The notes beneath the pieces are model-generated. The model did no database searches, was not told where the DNA came from, and worked only from the letters and a program-made list of their open reading frames with translations. Shown here piece after piece: positions 1-12,298 of a DNA stretch of 64,000 nt (within the stretch, counting starts at the first letter, position 1; each line of letters starts with the position of its first letter). The stretch lies in NCBI GenBank assembly GCA_039566865.1, contig CM076959.1, positions 13,437,501 to 13,501,500 on the forward strand, written 5' to 3'. The stretch is from Aurelia coerulea. Lineage: Eukaryota; Cnidaria; Scyphozoa; Semaeostomeae; Ulmaridae. Position numbers and translations under genes: made by a program.

Positions 1-950
1 GTCATAATATCGTTCCAATATTTAAAAGTTTGAAATATCCTTTTTATTCCAGTCGTTGATAGCAAATGCCAAACGGAAGATCAAATAAACGAATTATTCA
101 TTATCTTCAAACAATGGAAATTTCAAACATTCCTGAACATAAATCATTCAGGTCATAATATCGTTGCAATATTTAAAAGTTTGAACTATCCTTTTTATTC
201 CAGTCGTTGATAGCAAATGCCAAACGGAAGATCAAATAAACGAATTATTCATTATCTTCAAACAATGGAAATTTCAAACATTCCTGAACATAAATCATTC
301 AGGTCATAAATATCGTTCCAATATTTAAAAGTTTGAACTATCCTTTTTATTCCAGTCGTTGATAGCAAATGCCAAACGGAAGATCAAATAAACGAATTAT
401 TCATTATCTTCAAACAATGGAAATTTCAAACATTCCTGAACATAAATCATTCAGGTCATAATATGGTTCCAATATTTAAAAGTTTGAACTATCCTTTTTA
501 TTCCAGTCGTTGATAGCAAATGCCAAACGGAAGTTCAAATAAACGAATTATTCATTATCTTCAAACAATGGAAATTTCAAACATTCCTGAACATGAATTA
601 TTCAGGTCATAATGTATGATAATATTGCCACCATATCTAAAAGTTTGAAATAGCCTCTTTATTCTAGTCGTTGACAGCAAATGGCAAAGCCGAAATTGAA
701 ACAAACGTATCATTCATGAGGGTCAAACGTTGGAAAGTCCAAACATCCCTGAACATAACTTATTCAAGTCATAATATCGTTGCAATATTTAAAAGTTTGG
801 AATATCCTTTTAACCCAGACGTTGATAGCAAACGCCAAAATGTCAATAAACCGAACACATCATTCTCGGAAATAAACTAATGCAGACTCTAGACATTTCT
901 AAACACTCTCAAAACATTCCCAAACATAAATCATGGTGGCCATATATTAT
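1..950. repeat. ~151-bp satellite, about six copies
   Basis: Copies begin with GTCATAATATCG or a variant at about 1, 152, 303, 455, 606 and 768. The first four are nearly identical and the last two are diverged. The array probably continues left of the window. Short frames across it are chance. Confidence 0.93.
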
Positions 951-1142
951 TTAAACATTTGATTTCTCATTTCTATTCAGGAATTTATGGTAAAAGCAAA
1001 ATCAATATGTTAAACAAATATATCTTCCAGATGGTTCAGATATTCCACAGATTGTTCAGGCAATTTATAGCACAGATTAGGTTCTTGAGCTAGCCGAGTA
1101 TAGTAAACACCTGAGTATAGTATAGACTTGCGTATAAGATCC

Positions 1143-1954
1143 TACCGGGTGTCTCAATAAAAAGTACCCCCTTTTGACTGGGAGCAGGAACAAAGTGATA
1201 AGGTATTGGAAATTTCCGAGTGTACAGCTAAATGTGTTTATCTTCAACTTAAATGAACGTACCTTGCATTTAAAGATGGTACACCTAACAGAAACACCGG
1301 AGATATGAGTTTACAAAAGTCAAAATCTAGGGTGCACCTGAAACCAGAGGTTCTTGAAAAAGGGCCTAGCCATGATTTGATATCATGGGTATTTCCAAAG
1401 GACCTTTGGATTTTAATTTCTAGTTTCTGCTTTTGTAAAGAATTATAGACGCATTGCCACAACCCTAATTAAACAAATACAATAAAAATGTGGCAAGGAC
1501 AACAAACTCGTGCCACGTCTAACAGCAAAACTAATAAGCGTGCAGATGTTCGTTTACCTCTTTTTTGATACATATAACTTTCGCAATGGAATGTAATGTG
1601 GGGACCGATTCCTCAAAAGAAAATTAATGTAAAGAACAATTGAAACGTTTCAAAATGTAATTCTTGTCAAAAGTAAAAGCCAAAACATTGCAGTTAAAAT
1701 TCCTTTGCAAAAAAATGCACATGACATCAAATCGTGGCTAGGCCCTTTTTCAAAACCTCTGTTTTCAAATGTACTCTAAATATGGAATTTGCGAACTCGT
1801 ATCTCCGGTGTTTGATGGACGACATTAAAATCCAAGGTATGTGCATTCATGTTGAGGCTTAACAAATATAGCTATGCTCTTGGAAAATCCCAATGTCCTA
1901 TCATTTTGTTCCTTTTTGCAGTCAAAAGGGGCTACTTTTTTCAGACACCCGGTA
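1143..1954. mobile_element. CCGGGTG-ended foldback element, family C
   Basis: The ends are TACCGGGTGTCTCAATAAAA and its inverse ending AGACACCCGGTA. TA flanks both sides, as a TA target duplication would. Subterminal inverted homology (AAAGTACCCCCTTTTGACTG and its complement) extends inward. There is no transposase, so it is non-autonomous. A second family member lies at 61442-62419. Confidence 0.85.
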
Positions 1955-2158
1955 CAATAGACCTTTTAGCTATTCTACAAAGAATCTGAATCGAATTATA
2001 TTTTGATACATATTGTAGAATTTTGGAATGTGCACAAATGCGATCGAAATCTTTTAGAGTTGTTATGAGTTCATGTATTCAGGCATGGTTTTTCCTTCGG
2101 CCTTGGCTTATTTATTGAAGTTTAATGACCTCTATTTCCTCAAAACTAACGACATGTG

Positions 2159-2684
2159 AGCATAGGTTCCAAATCTTTAAAAAGGCTGGTGTAAAATTGA
2201 ATGACCTATTTCTTTGAATTGAATGACTTCAAAGAAACTTTAGCCATTTCTCTATAATTCTACCGTTGGACTTTTCTGAATTCTTCAATATTTTCAGAAT
2301 TAGAGTGTTTTTCTTCTTTTTCAAGGATTCAAGAAAGATTTTCAAAAAAACTTAAAACCATCATGATTTCAAAACTGTTTGACGCAACATGAAACAATTT
2401 CGAAAAAAAACCATAATTTATGAATGCCTACAATATGGTATCAAGCACAAATCTGTCACTCATTTGGTTTATTATTTAGAAATTTGATGACGTCACATCC
2501 TCAAATGAGTTGATATGTAAGATACGCTGTAATTTTGAAAAATATTCAAAGTTTCTGGAAAGTCTAACGGTAGAATTATAGAGAAGTATCTAAAGTTTCT
2601 TTCAAGCCATTTAATCAGAAGAAATAGGTCATTGAATTTTACACCCACCTTTTTACGCCGAGTTAAAGATTTGGAACCTATGCT
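2159..2684. mobile_element. MULE-like MITE, family A
   Basis: Long inverted repeats start AGCATAGGTTCCAAATC and end GATTTGGAACCTATGCT. They are flanked by a perfect 9-bp direct repeat CGACATGTG at 2150-2158 and 2685-2693. A 9-bp duplication is typical of the Mutator superfamily. There is no transposase. The other copy is at 56330-56853. Confidence 0.88.
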
Positions 2685-2829
2685 CGACATGTGTACTTGT
2701 GAAACACTCACAACTCCCTCGCTTTGTTGCTCTTTCTTTACTCCACTTTTGCAAGCTAACTTCTTGCGGTCCTTGGGATTAAGAATGGCCCCGTTTACAA
2801 CGAACAAGGCATAAAACTGTGCCTTATTG

Positions 2830-3160
2830 GTTTATTGGTTCGAAAGAAATCATCGTCTACACTATGCCGGTACAAAACTAATACGATATGTTTTTACCAT
2901 GCGCAGAGCAAGAACTGGTCAAGGCACATGCTCTCATTTGCCAAATTATCGCCTAGATATGAATTCGACATTAAATGATTCCCTATTCGCCGTTTACACT
3001 TTGCGGTTTAACGACAAACCCAGTTAGCATGCTGTATTCATTTTGTACCGTAGTCAAGTGAGCACTATGCCGGCATAGTGTAAACGGGAGGCCAATACGG
3101 CACAATTTCATGCCGCATTCGTTTCGTACCGGCATAGTGTAAACGGGGTGCTAGATCCTT
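2830..3160. repeat. Inverted 'GTGTAAACGG' repeat cluster
   Basis: Several direct and inverted copies of a motif close to CCGGCATAGTGTAAACGG occur here, at about 2853-2875, 2985-3010, 3066-3088 and 3127-3150. It looks like a degraded foldback element. Related GTGTAAAC-bearing clusters lie at 32330-32450 and 35890-36650. Confidence 0.5.
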
Positions 3161-3734
3161 ATTCTCCCCAAATGAAGGCAATGTGTTTCCGCGGATATCC
3201 CTACTGCCGACAAGAACAAAACCAGGCCTCTGGAGATTCAAAACGATCAACAAATGACATTTTGATTAAATGCGGGAAAATATCCAGCACAGGTGGACCT
3301 AGTTAGTTCTATGACTAAAAGAAAACAACAGAACTTGAATATTCCGTAGGAAAACTAACAATACGATTGTTCAACGTTCTGCCTACGAATATGATTAGTG
3401 ATCTTAAGAGCATTTCGGGGTACCAAAACTCCCAATTTAGGCTGGCTTAGTTTCACAAATTTTCACTGGATTATATATTTTGTGTCGTTTGAAAACATTG
3501 AGTATCTTCAATGTCTCTCATTTGTCTAACGGTTGTTGTAAAGTTTTATGACTATTTCTCTGAAGCAAAAGATTGAGAATTTCGCGTTCAAATTTCAGCT
3601 ACTTTGCTTTAAATCTATTGTTGAATTTTTCAGAAATCTTCAATATTTCCAGAATTAGAGGGTGTTTCTTTTTTTAAGAATTCAAGAAAAACTTTGAAAA
3701 AGCCTTTACAGATTCTAAAAATTTTGAGAAAATA

Positions 3735-4350
3735 TACCGGGTGAGCCAGAAAAAAGTTCCCACTTTCGAAAATTCGTAGCACCACCAGTACTTCATGGAT
3801 TTGAATAATTCAAATTTTAGTTGAAAGCCAAAAGATCAAAGTATTCTTGTCATTTTTCTCGTCTTCTTACGAGAACTGCAAATATAGGTAAATTCAACTT
3901 TACAAAAATTTCATAGTTGCAAAGTGACTGAAAAAGGGCCTAAAACACTTGATCAAATCGTTAGGACCCTCCTTAAACAGAAAAATAGGCATGGGCGTTT
4001 CACCTCTCTCGAGAGTAATGAGACATAGATTCTCAAACAGATACAAAGATGTTCAATCCAATGGCAATAAATGTGCGGGCGATATCTCTCACCCATGAGG
4101 AATTGCATTTTTTCTGTTGTTCTGAGCGAGGAGTCCTGTATGATTTGATCAAGTATTTTAGGCCTTTTTCAGTCATTTTGCAACCACTTGAATTTACCAA
4201 GTTTTCCAGTGCTTGTAGCAAGATGAGTAAAATCACAAAAATACTTCGACGTTTTGGCTGTGAAGCAAATATTGATTCATTCCAATCCATCCAGTACTCT
4301 TGATACTATGAATTTTCAAAAGTGGGAACTTTTTTCTGGCTCACCCTGTA
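3735..4350. mobile_element. CCGGGTG-ended foldback element, family D
   Basis: The left end is TACCGGGTGAGCCAGAAAAA and the right end is TTCTGGCTCACCCTGTA, with TA at both edges. Subterminal inverted homology includes GTTCCCACTTTCGAAAATTC and its complement. A related fragment lies near 33690-33830. It is non-autonomous. Confidence 0.83.
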
Positions 4351-4628
4351 GAATAATTTTCAAAAAATCATGAATATGATAGCAAAAAAATTTTTCACTC
4401 TTTTGGTTCTATCAACGACGAGATTATAATTCAGAATGAAGTTAACAATCATCTTTACAGTTCTAAAGCATCAGTGTTGTTTTCTTTGTGTATCTAACTC
4501 TGGTATTGTAAAAGAAAGCAGCATTCTCTTCTCACTAACCATAGTGTAAACACTAACCTCCGTACTCGATGTGAAATCGAGGCAACTATATTACGTCACA
4601 TCACGTCACATGCTGTTATAAATAGAAC

Positions 4629-4827
4629 TAGCATCTGGGCTTCGAACTTGAAATTCGCACCCGAAAATCGAGCAGCTTGCAAACTAACTTATTGAATAAA
4701 CTAAACACCCGTTGTTCGTAATGAAGAACTCCGTTTGGATGCTTCAAGACCGGTGCTTAATCATTGAGTTCTTTTGCAAGCTGTTCGAGTTTCAAGTGCG
4801 AATTTTGAGCTCGAAGCCCAGATGCTA
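4629..4827. mobile_element. ~200-bp foldback MITE
   Basis: The ends are TAGCATCTGGGCTTCGAACT and AGCTCGAAGCCCAGATGCTA, with inverted homology running about 50 bases inward (GAAATTCGCAC, GAGCAGCTTGCAA). It has no coding content. Confidence 0.75.
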
Positions 4828-4867
4828 TTGCAGAGGATGGCTGGAAAGCAAATTAGCAATGACTACC

Positions 4868-5398
4868 TAGACTTAAGACTTTCCGTCCCTTGCTTCCTGC
4901 GTTCTTTGATTTGCTGATATCACTTGCTCAATAGGGACTCATACCATTACTCTTATAAAGTGGGCCCCCCTGCTTCAAAATGGCCTAACCCAGCGGGAGT
5001 TCTCGTACACTCAACGAAATCGCTTCAAAGTCTGGTTTCAAGAGCTTAAACATTGTAAAGCAAGCTTTTAGTACAAAGATTAATGTTTTCCTGACCTAAT
5101 CATCGCAAAGTACATACCTTTCAAGCAGTAATCTTCCACTGTAGAAACAAAATAGATCCATCGCAGCTAAGAGAACTCTAGGCCGTATCAACCTTCTTTG
5201 TGTGCAACAAAAACAACTGTCTAAATAGCACCCCCTTATTGGTTGAAAACTAAATTCTAGCAATTTGATTGGTCAATACGGAACCACTCCATATGGGCTT
5301 AAAGGGGCCCACTCTATAAGAGTAATGGTATGAGTCCCTATTACCAAGTGATATCAGCAAATCAAAGAACGCAGGGAAAGAAGGGACGAAATGATTCT
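4868..5398. mobile_element. Inverted-repeat element with ~80-bp ends and 9-10-bp duplication
   Basis: The inverted repeats contain GCGTTCTTTGATTTGCTGAT and ATACCATTACTCTTATA, about 4888-4968 against 5308-5385. AATGACTACC occurs directly at 4858-4867 and 5399-5408, the likely target duplication. That length suggests a MULE-like origin. There is no coding content. Confidence 0.72.
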
Positions 5399-5409
5399 AA
5401 TGACTACCC

Positions 5410-5960
5410 CCTGCTTTCGCAGTAATCTTTTTATTTTCTTGAAGCTAATTCACAGGAAGCACAAAAATATTTAAAGTTTCCCACTAAAGCAAGCCTTTTT
5501 CTGCCGCATCAAAAGTAATCGTGAACATCAGGCCTAGGGAATTCTGAGAAAATTCGTGCATGAGAGCAAGAATGGCAAGATTAAAACGGACAAACATATT
5601 GCAAGCCCGTGGTAATGAATTGTAGATCTGCCGGCTTTAATGGAAACGAACCCGGCCATAAACGAACCAGCAAACAATGCTTTTATCAGTCACCTTCAAT
5701 CGCAAATCTGCCAGCTTTAAAACCACGGCTACACGCTCTACACGCTCTAAACTTTTTACACGCGATGAAAATGAAATTATCAGAACTTATTGCACTGCCC
5801 GTGAGAGACAAAATTTCCATGTGTTGTAGCCTTGCAATTCGTTCCTCGTCAGCAACGTAACAAACTTTTTGAAAAATTGCAGAAATATTCAGAAATTTGA
5901 ACATTTCTGTAACGTTTTCCGCAACAGGGTTGTCAATTTATCGTATAGCCGGTTCGAAAT
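5410..5960. other. Unassigned stretch
   Basis: Single-copy-looking DNA with no recognisable gene. One mildly GC-richer patch (5600-5850) holds short frames without family resemblance. CAAACAATGCTTT at about 5670 recurs near 9990 on the far side of the satellite block. Confidence 0.4.
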
Positions 5961-5964
5961 TCCT

Positions 5965-8345
5965 TAGTCGTCATTCAGATAATTAAAGATCTCATTCCTT
6001 TGTTTGTTGTTTAGATAATTATGGAGACCATCCCCTTTGTTATTTAATATGTATTAATCGGTTAAATATTTCATCCCTTTTTGCCACTTAGTTAACTAAA
6101 TATTTCATCCCTTGTTGGTTTTTAAAACAATGAAAGATCTAATTTCCAAGTTCATTGTTTAGATAATTAAAGATATAGTTTCCAAGTTTGCTATTTAGAT
6201 AATTAAAGATCTAATTTTTATTGTTTGCTGCTCAGATAATTAATGATCTAATTTCCTTATTTGTTGTTTAAATGATTAAAGATCTAGTTTCCAAGTTCGT
6301 TGTTCGTTGCTTAAATAATTAAGGATCAAAGTTCGTTGTTTGTTGCTCAGATAATTAAAGATCTAGTTTTCAGATTTGCTATTTAGACAATTAAGGATCT
6401 AATTTCCTTGTTTGTTGTTTAGATAGTTAAAGATTTAGTTTCCAAGTTCGCTGTTTACATAATTAAAGATCTAATTTCCTTTTTTGTTGCTCAGATAATT
6501 AAAGAAATAATTTTCTTGCTTGTTCTTCAGATAATCATAGATCTAATTTCCAAGTTTGTTGTTTAAATAATTAAGATCTAATTTCCTTGTTCGTTATTTA
6601 GACAATCAGAGGTCTAATTTCCTTGATTTTTACATAGATGATTAAAGGAATAATTTTCTTGTTTGTTCTTCAGATAATCATAGATCTAATTTCCAAGTTT
6701 GTTGTTTAGATAATTAAAGATCTAATTTCCTTGTTCGTTATTTAGACAATCAAAGGTCTAATTTGCTTGATTTTTACTTAGATGATTAAAGAAATAATTT
6801 TCTTGTTTGTTCTTCAGATAATCATAGATCTAACTTCCAAGGTTGTTGTTTAGATAATTAAAGATCTAATTTCCTTGTTCATTATTTAGACAATTAGAGG
6901 TCTAATTTCCTTGTTTGTTACTTAGATAACTAAAGGTCTAATTTCTTTGTTTGTTGCTCAGATTTTCTTGTTTTGTTCTTCAAATAATCATAGATCTAAC
7001 TTCCAAGTTTGTTGTTTAGATAAGTAAAGATCTAATTTCTTTGTTCGTTATTTAGACAATTAGAATTCTAATTTCCTTGTTAGTTACTTAGATAACTAAA
7101 GGTCTAATTTCTTTGTTTGTTGCTCAGATAATTAAAGAAATAATTTTCTTGTTTTGTTCTTCAAATAATCATAGATCTAACTTCCAAGTTTGTTGTTTAG
7201 ATAAGTAAAGATCTAATTTCTTTGTTCGTTATTTAGACAATTAGAATTCTAATTTCCTTGTTAGTTACTTAGATAACTAAATGTCTAATTTCTTCATTTG
7301 TTGCTCAGATAATTAAAGAAATAATTGTCTTGCTTGTTCTTCAGACAATCATAGATCTAACTTCCAAGTTTGTTGTTAAGATAATTAAAGATCTAATTTC
7401 CTTGTTCGTTATTTAGACAATTAAAGGTCTAATTTCTATGTTTGTTACCTAGATAACTAAAGGTCTAATTTCTTTGTTTGTTGCTCATATAATTAAAGAA
7501 ATAATTTTCTTGTTTGATCTTCAGATAATCATTGATCTAACTTCCAAGTTTGTTGTTAAGATAATTAAAGATCTAATTTCCTTGTTCGTTATTTAGACAA
7601 TTAAAGGTCTAATTTCAATGTTTGTTACCTAGATAACTAAAGGTCTAATTTCTTTGTTTGTTGCTAATATAATTAAAGAAATAATTTTCTTGTTTGTTCT
7701 TCAGATAATCACTGATCTAACTTCCAAGTTTGTTGTTTAGATGATTAAAGATCTAATTTCCTTGTTCGTCATTTAGACAATTAGAGGTCTAATTTCCTTG
7801 TTTGCTACTTTGATAACTAAAGGTATAATTTCCTTGTTTGTTGTTCAGATAATTAAAGAAATAATTTTCTTGTTTGCTCTTCAGATAATCATAGATCTAA
7901 TTTCCAAATTTGTTGTTTAGATAATCAAAGATCTAATTTCCTTGTTCGTTATTTAGACAATTAAAGGCCTGATTTCCTTTTTTTGTTACTAAGATAACTA
8001 AAGGTCTAATTTCCTTGTTTGTTTTTCAAATAATTAAAGATCTAATTTCTATCTTTGTTATTCAGATAATCAAAGATATATTTTCATTGCTTGTTGTTTA
8101 GATAATTAAAGATTTAATTCCTTGTTCGTTATTTAGACAATTAAAGGCCTAATTTCCTTTTTTGTTATTTAGATAACTAAATGTCTAATTTCCTTGTTTG
8201 TTATGCAAATGATTAAAAATCTAATTTCTCTCTTTGTTATTTAGATAATCAAAGATATATTTTCATTGCTTTATTGTCTAGATAATTAAAAATTTAATTC
8301 ATTGTTCGTTGTTTAGATAGATTTCATTCCTTGCTCTTTGTCAAA
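5965..8345 (+). repeat. ~36-bp satellite in 180-bp higher-order units
   Basis: The monomer resembles AGATAATTAAAGATCTAATT plus a TTTGTTGTTT-type tail. From about 6980 to 7890 a diagnostic variant (AATCATAGATCTAACTTCC) recurs at about 6985, 7166, 7347, 7527, 7707 and 7887, a spacing of 180 bases. The array is thus built from five-monomer higher-order units. A short inverted piece follows at 8346-8405, and inverted copies occur at 9385-9965. Confidence 0.9.
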
Positions 8346-9384
8346 ATTATCTAAACAGCACACAAGGAAATTAGATCTTTAATTATCGTAGTAACAAACA
8401 AGGAAGACAATGACCATTTGTAAACCACAGCATTCTGCATCCTGGCATCGACATGAATGTAGTGTGCTAGTTTACAAATAGCAAGAACCAACCATTCTAC
8501 CCAGGGGGTAGGGCAATGAGCCGATAACCATAATCTTGACAGTGATCTTATTGATGCATCTTATCATTATCCAGAATGAAAAAGGTAAATTTCGAAATAT
8601 AGCTTTTTGAAGTTCTAGACCACATGCAATTCAGTTGACTGTTGATGAGAAACCCAGCTCTCAATCAACAATAACAGTTCAAGAAACTTTCCATACAAAC
8701 TTAGCAATCTATTTCGAAAATTGTATCTTGTTTTTGTACTGTTTATTCATCGGCTTTTTACTGTATAGAGAGGGGTACGAGAACGAAAGAATTTCTTGAC
8801 AATTTCGTGGGAAACTACAGGATTTCATTGCAAAAGGTACAGGATTTCTAGGGAGTGATAAGACCTCGTGTCATTGGCCTGTATATATATTTTCATCTCA
8901 ACTGAAATAAATTCCGATGAGATTTGTTCAAAATATTTATCCAAGGGAAATGTTTCTAGCGCTGAATATGGTTTCTGCCCATATAAATTTTCTGCCAAAC
9001 AGCTATTTCTGGACAGAGAATTTTGCATGAATTTTAGCTGCTTCGGGCTTCAGAAATGCATCATTATGCGTGGATAATTTCTAAATCATGCTACCGCTGC
9101 GGAAGAGCAATAAATCGCCGAGACAACATCAGATATTTCTTTGAGCTTAATTTTTAATTCAAAACATTTCTCAACACTACAAACACTGCTTACAAAGTTG
9201 CAACGAAACCATTCACGATTTTATTGTTATCCTAGCAAAGCTCTGATACCCCCTGGGTAGAATTATTGGTTCTTAAAATTTGTACAACTAACATACTTCA
9301 TATCGATGCCGAGATGCCGAATGCCGATGCCGGTGCCTAATGCCGATGCCGGACGCCGGGTATTACAAATGGCCGAAGAAAATC
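8346..9384. other. Core between the two inverted satellite arms
   Basis: This holds a shorter inverted repeat: AACCAACCATTCTACCCAGG near 8486-8506 against CCTGGGTAGAATTATTGGTT near 9252-9272. A GC-rich run of GCCGATGCCG-type repeats lies near 9300-9360. No coding region is recognised. Confidence 0.6.
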
Positions 9385-9965
9385 TTTGATTATCTAAACA
9401 ACAAACAAGGAAACTAGATCTTTAATTATTTGAGCAACAAACAAGACATGAAATCTTTAATTACCTCAATGACAAACAATGAATGAAAAATTCAATTATC
9501 TAAGCAACAAGTAAGGAACTGAAATCTACAATTATCTAGAAGCAAACAAACAAGGATGAAATCTTCAATTATCTAAACAACAACAAGGAAATTAGATCTT
9601 TAATTATTTGAATAGCAAACAAGGAAATTAGATCTTTAATTATCTGAAAAACGGACTTGGAAATTAGATATGGAATTATCTGAACAACAAACGAGATATG
9701 AAATCTTTTAATTATCTCAATAACAAACAATGGATGAAATATTTAATTATCTAAACAACGAATCATGAAATCAAGATCTATAATTATCTAAAAAACAGTA
9801 AACAAAAGATGAAATCTGTAATCATCTAAACAACAACCAAAGAATGAACTCTATAACTGGCTAAACAACAAACAAAGGATGAAATGAACAATTATCTAAA
9901 TGACAAATAAAGGATGAATTCTGTAAGTGTCTAAACAACAAACACGGAAATTAAATCTCTACTTA
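9385..9965 (-). repeat. Inverted arm of the ~36-bp satellite
   Basis: Copies of AAACAAGGAAATTAGATCTT and TAATTATCT lie in the orientation opposite to 5965-8345. Copies are more diverged and fewer (about 15). With the left arm they form a giant inverted structure of about 4 kb. Confidence 0.85.
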
Positions 9966-10013
9966 TTGAAACAACAAACAAACAAACATACAAACAATGC
10001 TTTGATCACTCAC

Positions 10014-10053
10014 CACCTCCTCTCCGGCTTGGTCTTGATCTCAAGAGGCTCAT
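10014..10053 (-). CDS. Possible first coding exon of an unidentified gene
   Basis: On the minus strand an ATG at 10053 opens MSLLRSRPSRRGG and runs into a consensus donor, GTG|GTGAGT. The upstream stretch 10054-10250 is GC-richer than its surroundings, and an AATTTATAG box lies near 10217-10226, consistent with a 5' UTR and promoter. No downstream exon was found among the satellites to the left and no family is recognised. It may be chance. Confidence 0.2.
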
Positions 10054-10339
10054 TTCCTCAGCCGCCGCTAAAGAGGCTCAGCGCGTAGTAACAGCTCTTA
10101 ATGGAGTAAAATCCGCGACGATAAAGCAAATGATCAGCCTCTTCGCAAGTCAGACGTCCTCGTTCGTTTTGATGGCGAATATTTGATCCCTTTGGCGACG
10201 AATCTGTCTCCTTCGTCTATAAATTGTGTCTGTGTCAAATGCCCTTCTCTCTCGTGGCGTATACTAAAACTAAATGAAATTAAACTCATCTACTAGAGGC
10301 ACCTTGCATAATTTCACCTGCTATTCGCTAGCGGTAAAC

Positions 10340-11160
10340 ACTTGAACGTCCTATTTCCATGAGTAGTATAGAAGCACCGAAACATGTTAGAACGTTATTG
10401 CATATATTGGGAAATAAAGTCGCAATGTCCAATGTTTATTCATTTCAGTAATTCAAAATCGACTGCACACAAAACTATTTGTTGCACGTGCTTTGCAAAT
10501 TTCCTATCCATACTCCTGATTTATAAAATGAACAGTACACAAAGCATTAATTACGAAACAAACACAGTGGCGTAATGTTTACATAGAACATCTCCTCCTT
10601 CGTGAAAACTCGTGTAGCAATTTTCGACAAACGTAGGGCAATCTAAATGGGCAATTTCTCAGTAGTTATTTCTACCATTTCATTCTTATTATCTTAATCC
10701 GAAAAGGAGCAGCTTCTCGAGCATGCGCAGATACGTTACAGCTGCCCGCTCAGTACGTTTTGTCCAAAACTTTTTCGACGGGGGACAGCCTTAACAACTG
10801 TGATGCAGCGGGGACCCAAACAATAACTCTTGAAATGATAACAACGAAAGCAGAAGGTTTTTGAAACCTCTTCAAGAGATGGCATCTTGAAAAGCTGACA
10901 CGAGGACCTCATACCATGCGAGTCAAACAATGGGACATGCTGGACAATTTAGGACATGATGTGATGTGGAGGTTGAAGGGCACAGCAGGCAGATCACTGT
11001 ATTTTGTTAGTACAAGAAGCTGATTTCGAATATGAAAAATTTCTCGAGGGACAAATCACTCCAGAAATATTGCACAAGATCTTAGAATTTCGAAACCTCT
11101 CAAACTGCTCGAAGATTAATTTCGGTTCTTTCTGAGATTATTCGGTTTTCCTGATATTGC
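10340..11160. other. Unassigned stretch
   Basis: No gene or clear repeat structure seen. The short frames here lack family resemblance. Confidence 0.35.
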
Positions 11161-11194
11161 AGCTAATATTGCAGCTATTCTATATTATTATTAT

Positions 11195-11720
11195 CATTAT
11201 CAATATCATTATCATTATTATTATTATTATTAAATTCTTCACAATTGGTATTTACAATAGCTTACAATACATTAGCTAATTCAAACCAATTATCTACAAA
11301 GGAAAAATTTAAAATAATATAAAGAAAATAAGTATATTTACATTTATTTACATGATTTCTGTTTTCGGAGAGATCTCCAAAGATATTGTCGCTACAAGCA
11401 ATTTTTGCATGTGCAAGTTGCACCCTTCCATTCTTTTATCGATTTTTCGAAGCATACAACAGATGGTGAGCTTTTTATAGAGTCGGGTAGGCTGTTCCAG
11501 AGGATGCTACCTCTAAAGGTCAATGAACTGGTCCCATAGGTTGTAGTTTTCGCTTGTGGTAGTATTAATAGTGAACCTGATCTTAGATTGTATGTAAGGT
11601 CCTTTCACTGGAAAATATTCCACAGAGAGGATGGTTTTTTGCACGATAGGTACTTATATATTTCTATCATCAAGTTACGTAGATTGTTTACATGGACCCT
11701 AGTGTCATCTATCTTTTGGA
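11195..11720 (-). pseudogene. LINE 3' end with reverse-transcriptase C-terminus and (AAT)n tail
   Basis: Minus-strand translation at about 11404-11540 gives YGTSSLTFRGSILWNSLPDS, then a KEWKGATCTCKNC ending and a stop. This is the usual C-terminal region of cnidarian-type non-LTR ORF2. An (ATT)n run at 11180-11240, an (AAT)n tail on the element strand, closes the copy. Only the 3' end is present, as expected for a 5'-truncated insertion. A related copy in the opposite orientation is at 17000-17395. Confidence 0.75.
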
Positions 11721-12298
11721 GAAGCTATAAAATAGCTTGGATTCAGCAATATTTTTATACATTTTTATACATTTATACATTTTTATACATTTTTATGACA
11801 GAGGTGCGATTGATTGGCGTTACAGCTTCTATCACCTTTGTTCACATTTGAAAATTCATCAAAATGTGTAAAAGTATCGTTCCAATTAGATTCTTTTTTA
11901 GAATAGCTAAAAGGTATATTTCTCGAGGCGTGAATCATTCCAAAAATAGCGTACGAAATCTCAAGATTGCGAAATATCTCAGATTTTCTTTGAGATTTTC
12001 AAAGGTTTTCGAAATTTTGCAAGATTTTTAAGATTTTTAAGGATCCAAAGGATTTTAGATTTTCAAAGAATTGTCTAAAGATTGTTTAAGTTTAAGGATT
12101 TGCATCCTTTTGGGGGGAGATTTCTGGAATTTTTTAGATTTTCGAAGATTTCTACGGCGTTCTTCGGGATTTTAAAGCTTTCGCAAAGACTTCGAGATTT
12201 TCAAGATTTTTCATGATTTTTCGTGACTATGGGATTTTTGAAGATATGTTACGATTTTTACGAAAGTTTAAAAGATTTCTGGAAAGATTTGCTCCTTA

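Noticed and set aside
5965..9965. CRISPR array (short regular repeats)
   Set aside because: Monomers are contiguous and diverged with no unique spacers, and no cas genes are present. It is a eukaryotic satellite.
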